Assembly (NCBI GenBank): GCA_030533445.1
Contig: CM060073.1
Span: forward strand, 37,093,428 to 37,157,427
DNA length: 64,000 nucleotides
Reading direction: 5' to 3'
From: Cyprinodon diabolis
Taxonomy: Eukaryota; Chordata; Actinopteri; Cyprinodontiformes; Cyprinodontidae
Below the pieces are notes generated by a model. That model was not told where the DNA came from. It was given only the letters and a program-made list of their open reading frames with translations, and did not search any database. The position numbers and the translations under genes were made by a program. Positions 58,856 to 64,000 of the stretch are shown here, in pieces; positions within the stretch are counted from its first letter, which is position 1, and every line of letters begins with the position of its first letter.

Positions 58856-61800
58856 TCTGCAAGAAATTCAAGGGACACATTAGAAGGTACTGTTCTGGTT
58901 TGAAAATTGGAAGACTTTTAATATCTTTATTTTTGCTGTTGCAGTCCTAAAAACATGAGACAAACCCAAGCGTGAGGATAAATAGGGACAGATGTTAAAA
59001 ATCATAAATCATCAAGGTTCAAGCCGGACAGAGAAACATATTACTTCTAAGCATTGAGGGTGAGAAACTACAGAGAGCTTTCCCTGCAATCTCACCTACC
59101 CCTAATTTTTCTAGCCTTGACCCTTGTGAGGCCAGCATGTGAACATCACTCACAGTGTCTGCACAAGCCAAGCACCCAGTTCATCAGAAACACCTTCCAT
59201 GGCCCCAAACCTGACCCAAAATCTCCTGGGGTCAACATAACAGGCTGCAGGGCTAAAACACTGAATGAGAAATGGACATAGGACAGTGGAGACTCTTTGT
59301 GTGTCTGTGTGTATGGGGGGTGCATGTGTGCTTGCCCAGCTGCATTTAGTATCCATGCTTCACTGTCTATAATGTATATGACTACCATGTGGGAGTGGGG
59401 TCTGTGGGGTTACACAAACAGAGCGGAGAGTTATTTAAACTTCCAGGAAATTATGTCCAGGTTTCTTTGTCAAATCGGGTCCACAATAGCCTGAATCTGC
59501 CTTGGTCTTGCACCAGTTTTAACCCATTTCCAACCCACACGGATCCTGCTGCTACACATAGAAGAAAAACTGTTCTGCTAACACGGCTGTCAGTGACAAC
59601 CCCAGTGGCTAAACTCTGTCAGTCTACACCTCTGAGTCCACCTCCACAGATGGTCCAGCAGTACTTAAGAATTCACCCCCAGGGTTTTACTGCTCTGTTG
59701 TATGGAAGACTGTCACAGCACTGGGAGCATGTGGTTTAGATATGGGAACAGCATCCTCCAAGAGCTCTCATGGCTTTGGCACAATGAGACGTCTCCACCC
59801 CCAGTGAAAGACAAGACAGCTAGGCATGGCCTGTTTTATGGCAGGATGCAGCAGACCAGCTTGAAGAAGATGATGACGCTGAAACACACAATTGAGTATT
59901 GACAGTTTTACTTTTTTTATACTTTAAGTTATAACTTTAATTTTCGCAGATTTTCTGCCACTGTGTCATATGTGATACTAATGTGGATTCAGTTTCCCTG
60001 TCAGGCAATAAACCAGTCAGAGGATGATAATAAACTGTCCTGCATCCCCCAAAAAGGTACTGTTATTTCTTTTTCAGCAGCCACTTCTCTTAAAATAAGG
60101 GGGGAAAGAGACAAATCACAATCCCTCCCTTAGAACTTAAAGTGAGGAGAGTGGGTGTAATAAGCACCTAAGGCATGTCACACTTCTGAGCAAACTAAAC
60201 TCATCCAATGTCCTTTTTTTATGCTTTATGGTGACTTAAACCCAACAACAGGTTTTAGACAAACTGAAGTCCTCGAGGTCAAACCACATAATCACACATG
60301 TCTTGAACGTGTTTTAGCGTTTGTCATATTGCATGGTTGATGAAGTGATGAACTCGCTGATGGCATCTGGAAAGAAGCCATTATGAGTCACGAACAAAAA
60401 AAGGGATTAAGTTTAAGGGTGAGGGGGCGAGAGAAGGAAAGGATGGCTTCACTTATGAGTGTTTCTGTCCTTGAAGGTCTCCTGCTCAAATTCCACTGAC
60501 ATGAATTTAATCAGGAGTAATCTGCTTAGCAACCTCCTGAGGCACTTATCAGTGTAAAAGTCTTTAAATTTATACAGAGCCACCCAGAAGATTCTGTTGA
60601 CTAAAATGGAAAGGTTAACTCTTTCTATTAAATCTAACTTACTAGAATAATCTTTGCTAAAATAAAAACATAAGTATGTCAAATTTAGATTTACACTGAA
60701 GAAACATCCGACTGGAGACTGGAAAATTAAGAAAACTGTTGCTTAAAAAATTGTTAGCCGGCTTGATGAAACTCCCCATCCAAAAAAATATAATAATCAA
60801 GGGGGGGATCTAGGTATGCATGAATGATTGGGCAAATAGACACAGTATATGAACAGGGCATTATGATACTTTCATGTAATGCACAAGCTAATTAATTGCT
60901 GTTGTTTATATCTTTTTTTTTTTATCTGTAATGCTGTAAAATGTTTTCTGAATGGATGCTTTTTTTCATCATAACATAGCTTGGGATGGGTTGTTAATAC
61001 CTGAACTGCTCTCCCCAACATTTGGCGGGATTTTAGAAAGTAGTTATTGTGAAATTTTATTATAATTGCTCATTACATTAAAGACAATCAAAACCTTATA
61101 TAGTTATATAAAAACCTGAGTCTTTTCACACATATCAATGAATCATTTATTTTGAAATAGAGAACATCTTAATCATGACACCATCAAACAGCTATGCTTA
61201 CTGGTCAATTAAGTTGTACTTTGATATTGACATTGGTCAACAATCTAATATACACTGAAGTGCAGCCTCTACTTTGTTAAAGTTTGACTTGATGTTTAGA
61301 AAGAGTATCAAGGGGAGCCATAAATATGCAGAAAACAGTTATTTTCTCTGAAATTTCTTTATCCTTTCCTAAGATACATGTATAACCTGTGGTAAAGATT
61401 GGTTTCTATAATCTTAATGTTTAAAAAGCAACAACTGAAAAAGTATTTCTTTTACAGTAATTTCTTATCTCAAAGTTAAGCTATCATTGGTAGTTTTTTT
61501 TCCTGTTGTATATCATAAATTATTAGAATATGCACATAAGGGTATATTACTACGTCATTATAAACATTAAATCAGTTGATATGAGGCGGCAAATACTCAG
61601 TACTTGTATAACCATTTCATCAATAAAATAATAAACTGTATTTATCTCACAATCGAATAATTCACTGTTCACAGCAGCTCTTTGTAGCACAAAAAGTAAA
61701 AGCCGAATATTGGGGAAAAGGAATAAGAATATGCAAAATAAAATAAATAATAGCATTAAGGCATCAATGTATATACTTAACCAGATACATTTTCTATTTA

Positions 61801-64000
61801 TTTTTTGTACACTTCTTTTACATCCATCTTATTCTAAACATTTATTGTAACCAATTACAAAATAATTTTTTATGTTATATTTATAAATCTGTTTCGTTCC
61901 AGTAAAATAAATGTTTGTTGACTGAGTAAAGTTGCAACTTTTTTTGCTCAGCTACCTTAAAAGACTTCCCCATCGAGCTCCCAACAAATATTAGAAATTT
62001 GTTTTAGATAACACTAAGTTATAGCTAACCATACTGCAAATTTAAGCATAGAATATATTATTAATGAATTAAAAACACACACAATCAAGGACTATACTGT
62101 ATATTTTATATTATGTTCAATTCATGCAGGTCAGGAAGCATTAATATCAAACATTGAACAGCATTCTTCTCTCACCCAGCCCCTTCACATGGTCAAGAGG
62201 GCAGCTTAGGACAGAGCTGGCCCTCCTGACCAGTACTATTTTACTACTTTCTACTTTTATTTGAGTAAACAAAAAAATGTTTCAGTGCTTAAGTACATTT
62301 TTGGGTGCTCTACCTGACCATGAAATTAACTCAATGAAACTGGATTGGCTTCAATGGGTAAGCCAGTTTAATTTTTATTTCCTTTGTATTTTTTATGTAT
62401 ATTACTGTGCATAAATAACATAATTTTTTATCGTTCCATCTTTGCATTTCGGCGCTTAATTTCCAACACCTGTTAGGCTTTTATTCCCCTTATACATGAC
62501 TTCTGCACAGAAGTGCGTCAACGTGATCAATACAAAGGGCAAAAACCTTGCACACAAAGTCTCCTGCTGATTAAAAGGCAGGGATTAAATGCTGGGAACA
62601 CCACATGGGTGCAAGTCCTTGTTCATGGTTTTATTGGTGGTTCTTGTCTGTTTAAAATGGATACGGCTCTGTCCATTCGCATTTTACAAAATGAGGGACT
62701 CATTTTAGAGCTTGTAAATAAATATGAAGCTGTAAGATGCAGTACAAAGAAGATCTGAGTTCATGACCTCAGTCACAGCGAAGGTCCCCACAGGTCAAAC
62801 AATTGCACACATGTGTCTTTTGATGGAGGGAGAAAGAAGAGGACTAGGATGGAAAAAGACAGGGAATAAAAAAGATAGGCAGCACTGCTGTTTGTAGTAA
62901 CTCCTGCTTTTAAGCTGGTCAAAATATTAATTAATTTTTTATGTAAATAGGTAATTGTTGTCTGGCCTCAACTACATTCAATGATATCTGTTACTTTGAA
63001 AACACTAGATTCTTATCCTAGACTTATATTTTGCCCAAAAGAAGATATGTGGGTTGTGGCAGAAAACAGTTTTTAGAGTACTTATTTAACAAGTTGAAAG
63101 CCAAATGATATCAGAACATCCTTATTGGACATCTTTCTATCCTCTTTACAAGGCCTTCAAAACTCTATCTGAAGTGTCAATACATACACATTTCAAAGAA
63201 ATACTTATCTTAATTTAGAAAAATAAATAAATGTATCCACATTTCTTGTTATCCTGTGTAAGCATAGTTTTTTTTTCTCCTTTTAAGAACCCCTGTCTTT
63301 GCCCTATGGTATTTACTGAGGGTCACCAGCCCTCTCTGCTGGGCTTATCACATGTCAAATTGCTGTAAGGACAAACACACACCGACCAACAAACAAAAAC
63401 GTACACATGCTGACCACAGTCTGAACACATCCTAGCATAACTCCTTGGCACTGAAGCACAGCATTTGCCACAGGAGGTTCAGTTCGTCGTCAAATGCATT
63501 TACAAAGAGATAAACCACAAACCCACTGGAACAGTTGCAGTGGCAAACATTGTTTCCCTATCTCTCTGCAACTCAACCACATACACGTTTTTCCCGTTTT
63601 GCTTGCCCTCTGTAACCCAACATACGCACTTCCTACTCCCACCTCTCTTGTCACCTCCCATCTCCCAGACCAAGGTCAGCTGTCCAGGCCTGCAGCTCTT
63701 GATGTAGAGGCTGTGACCCAACATGGCCACCTCTGTCTCTCCAGAGAGATTAGCACGAGGCAGGGACAGAAAGGCCGAGCTCCATGTGGCTCCATGTTAT
63801 TCCAGCCACCCTCCACGTCTCGGCTCTCACTCCCTGTTCTGTCTAAGAGAACTCCTCCTGTCTGCACAATTAGAACCAGAAAGTCTGCCATATTAATATG
63901 CCTTTGTGGAAAATCAAAAAAGAATCATACTTAATGTTAGTGGGTTAGTGGGAGCATAGCCAGTTTTTATGAAATGTCAGTTAACCAGAATATATATCAA
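58856..64000. other. Non-coding DNA, no gene seen
   Basis: Mixed composition at 59,040-59,900 and 63,270-63,900, AT-rich elsewhere. The longest open frames (59,389-59,739 + and 63,494-63,934 +) are 116 and 146 residues, overlap frames on both strands and match nothing I recognise. No repeat family assigned. Confidence 0.45.

Noticed and set aside
63494..63934. 146-residue open frame
   Set aside because: Overlapped by frames on both strands, no family match, and simple Ser/Pro/Thr composition.

Overview
The window is a gene-poor stretch of vertebrate nuclear DNA, almost certainly from a teleost fish. The evidence is the transposon fauna: Tf1/sushi-type Ty3/gypsy LTR elements with a chromodomain integrase, CR1/L2-clade LINEs whose 3' end is the familiar teleost block ending in TTGAA repeats, several decayed Tc1-like transposons, a hAT-type MITE with an 8-bp target duplication, and a tRNA-derived SINE. 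The rest is AT-rich and full of stops, with microsatellites. I do not recognise any host protein-coding gene, rRNA or functional tRNA. One short stretch near 25.65 kb could be an exon, at low confidence. The window reads as an intergenic desert or a very large intron. The L2 3' end resembles copies I associate with killifish, livebearers and relatives, but the species cannot be fixed from sequence alone.

Layout. 1-6.5 kb is unique-looking DNA holding one old solo LTR (2,731-3,509, perfect 5-bp target duplication). A GC-rich, CpG-dense MITE sits at 6,486-6,866. 7-26.5 kb is mostly featureless, with a common teleost interspersed repeat at 8.9 kb, another at 18.7-19.0 kb, a possible LTR relic at 22.1-22.45 kb, a perfect hairpin at 23.73 kb and a (TA)n tract at 24.63 kb. 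26.58-34.93 kb is the main feature: a SINE followed by a complete minus-strand Ty3/gypsy element (26,828-34,929) with two 717-bp LTRs, an ATATG target duplication, a primer-binding site that looks self-priming, a polypurine tract, and gag, protease, RT, RNase H, integrase and chromodomain segments. Its coding region is broken in many places, and a plus-strand L2 LINE (about 27,653-30,041) is inserted inside the chromodomain. 38.2-39.8 kb holds a LINE/SINE tail and a decayed Tc1-like element split by a very young L2 3' fragment. 42.1-42.9 kb holds two MITE relics, 45.3-46.2 kb a clean hAT MITE, 47.65-49.14 kb a nearly full-length decayed Tc1-like element, 49.14-49.8 kb an older L2 fragment, 52.2-52.7 kb another MITE and 58.1-58.85 kb another Tc1 relic. 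The remainder is unremarkable.

How the parts relate. The gypsy LTRs differ at about 7 of 717 positions, so the insertion is recent, yet the coding region carries many more disabling changes than that age predicts. The most economical reading is that an already defective copy was mobilised by proteins from an intact relative. The L2 inside it and the L2 3' fragment at 39.3 kb are almost identical where they overlap, so an L2 lineage was recently active here. I found no new defence, RNA or metabolic system.
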